Shown one piece after another: positions 5,505 through 6,003 of a stretch of 6,003 nt of DNA (its first letter is position 1; each line of letters opens with the position of its first letter). The translations under genes and the position numbers were made by a program. The stretch covers positions 1-6,003 of the forward strand of contig JASHYQ010000172.1 in NCBI GenBank assembly GCA_030042955.1, read 5' to 3'. This DNA is from Thermoplasmata archaeon (GTDB lineage: Archaea; Thermoplasmatota; Thermoplasmata; Lutacidiplasmatales; UBA184). The notes beneath the pieces are model-generated. The model saw only the letters and a program-made list of their open reading frames with translations, did not search any database and was not told the DNA's origin.

Positions 5505-5870
5505 CTACCGGCCCGCGACGAGGAATAGGAGTCCCCCGATCAGGACGAAGAGGCTCCCAAGGAGGCCGATGAGTCCGTTCGCGAACCCCAGGAGAACAAT
5601 TCCAAGGAGCGCAACCACGACCATCACTACCCCCGAGGCGAGCGCGCGGTCCTGCTCCCGCGAGGAGCCGAGGACCGCGAACATGATGAACACCAGTCCG
5701 AGCACGACGAAGAGGACGAACGCCCCGAACGCTCCCAGGGCCAGGTACGGGTGCCCGATCGCGACGGAATAGGCTCCCCGCACGAAGTCGATCAGGCCCT
5801 CGACGACGATCAGCCCGCCGCCGAGGGCCCCGAACAGGAGGCCTAATCCCCTTCCTCCACGGTCGTTCAT
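5505..5870 (-). CDS. Four-helix small integral membrane protein
   Basis: This is a 121-residue, highly hydrophobic protein of unknown function. Predicted membrane helices lie at about 8-30, 42-68, 78-97 and 99-119. A polar loop, SSREQDRA (69-76), lies between helices 2 and 3. The Gly-rich helices (GLGLLFGALGGGL, GLIGLLGSLFVLIGGLL) suggest tight packing. The few charged residues inside or near helices (E24, D28, R31) do not form a recognised transport or enzyme motif. The start is ATG at 5870; AAGGG about eight bases upstream may serve as the ribosome site, and a possible TATA element lies further up. The gene converges on the exported-protein gene with 188 bases between stop codons. Similar small DUF-type membrane proteins are common in archaea, but I cannot assign a family. 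Confidence 0.75.
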   Translation of the reverse strand: MNDRGGRGLGLLFGALGGGLIVVEGLIDFVRGAYSVAIGHPYLALGAFGAFVLFVVLGLVFIMFAVLGSSREQDRALASGVVMVVVALLGIVLLGFANGLIGLLGSLFVLIGGLLFLVAGR

Positions 5871-5903
5871 CGAGGGCCCTTCATCTGTCCCGAGCGGCGG
5901 TGC

Positions 5904-5915
5904 AAGATATCCTTT
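5904..5915 (-). promoter_or_regulatory. Possible TATA element upstream of the four-helix protein gene
   Basis: Read on the minus strand, aaaggatatcttg is the only AT-rich element between 5870 and the window end. Its centre near 5910 would start transcription around 5885, leaving a leader of about 15 bases. The core gatatc is palindromic, so it could also serve the possible plus-strand gene at 5973. The match to box A is weak. Confidence 0.3.
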
Positions 5916-5972
5916 CGCGGTTCGCCCGTTCCAGGGCGCTAGCCCTAAGGTCCCGGGCCCCTACCGCCGAGG

Positions 5973-6003
5973 ATGCCCCTCAAGACTCGGGGACGGGCTC
6001 AGC
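5973..6003 (+). CDS. Possible start of a gene running off the right edge
   Basis: An ATG at 5973 opens a frame, MPLKTRGRAQ, that reaches the window end without a stop. A purine-rich cgagg touches the ATG directly, too close to be a good ribosome site, but a leaderless or short-leader transcript is possible. With ten codons no product can be named, and the call may be chance. Confidence 0.25.
   Translation, partial: MPLKTRGRAQ

Noticed and set aside
1..6003. CRISPR arrays, insertion sequences or attachment sites
   Set aside because: I found no regularly spaced direct repeats, terminal inverted repeats, transposase or integrase motifs in any frame.

Overview
The window is strongly GC-rich and gene-dense. 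It most likely comes from an archaeon, and an uncultured Thermoplasmata-like lineage is a reasonable guess. The main evidence is a textbook archaeal TATA box (tataaata, 4692-4699), set the right distance upstream of a secreted-protein gene that also has a GGTGA Shine-Dalgarno site. Several other genes have weak or no Shine-Dalgarno site and no bacterial -35/-10 pair, and GTG starts are frequent. Lineage is inference: no rRNA or marker gene is present. High GC leaves long open shadow frames on both strands, so genes were chosen by motif content and hydrophobic patterning rather than by length.

Layout. Positions 3-50 hold the probable last codons of a plus-strand gene. A plus-strand cupin (107-637) converges on a minus-strand 2,4-dienoyl-CoA reductase-like SDR (372-1367), and their 3' ends overlap by 266 bases. 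Upstream of the SDR on the same strand is a thioredoxin-fold protein with a WCPFC site (1418-1744); the two probably form an operon. Divergent from it, an esterase-D/enterochelin-esterase-type alpha/beta hydrolase (1848-2930) is followed closely by a 51-residue two-CxxC zinc-ribbon microprotein (2962-3117). The microprotein's stop codon shares a CTAG with the stop codon of a convergent minus-strand unknown gene (3114-3692). That gene follows a two-helix membrane protein with a long Pro-rich tail (3726-4322). About 450 bases of mostly non-coding DNA come next, ending in the TATA promoter of a 180-residue Ser/Thr/Ala-rich exported protein (4774-5316). A minus-strand four-helix membrane protein (5505-5870) follows, and a possible plus-strand gene starts at the right edge (5973).

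How the genes relate. The thioredoxin-like and SDR genes are a plausible redox pair, with the SDR fitting NADPH-dependent reduction of unsaturated acyl-CoA in beta-oxidation. The hydrolase and zinc ribbon look co-transcribed, as do the two-helix membrane protein and the unknown gene below it. The exported protein appears to be a monocistronic, well-expressed surface or secreted product. I see no mobile element, CRISPR array, rRNA, tRNA or defence system. The least ordinary items are the long convergent overlap, the zinc-ribbon microprotein, the exported protein with its promoter, and the uncharacterised two-gene membrane cassette.
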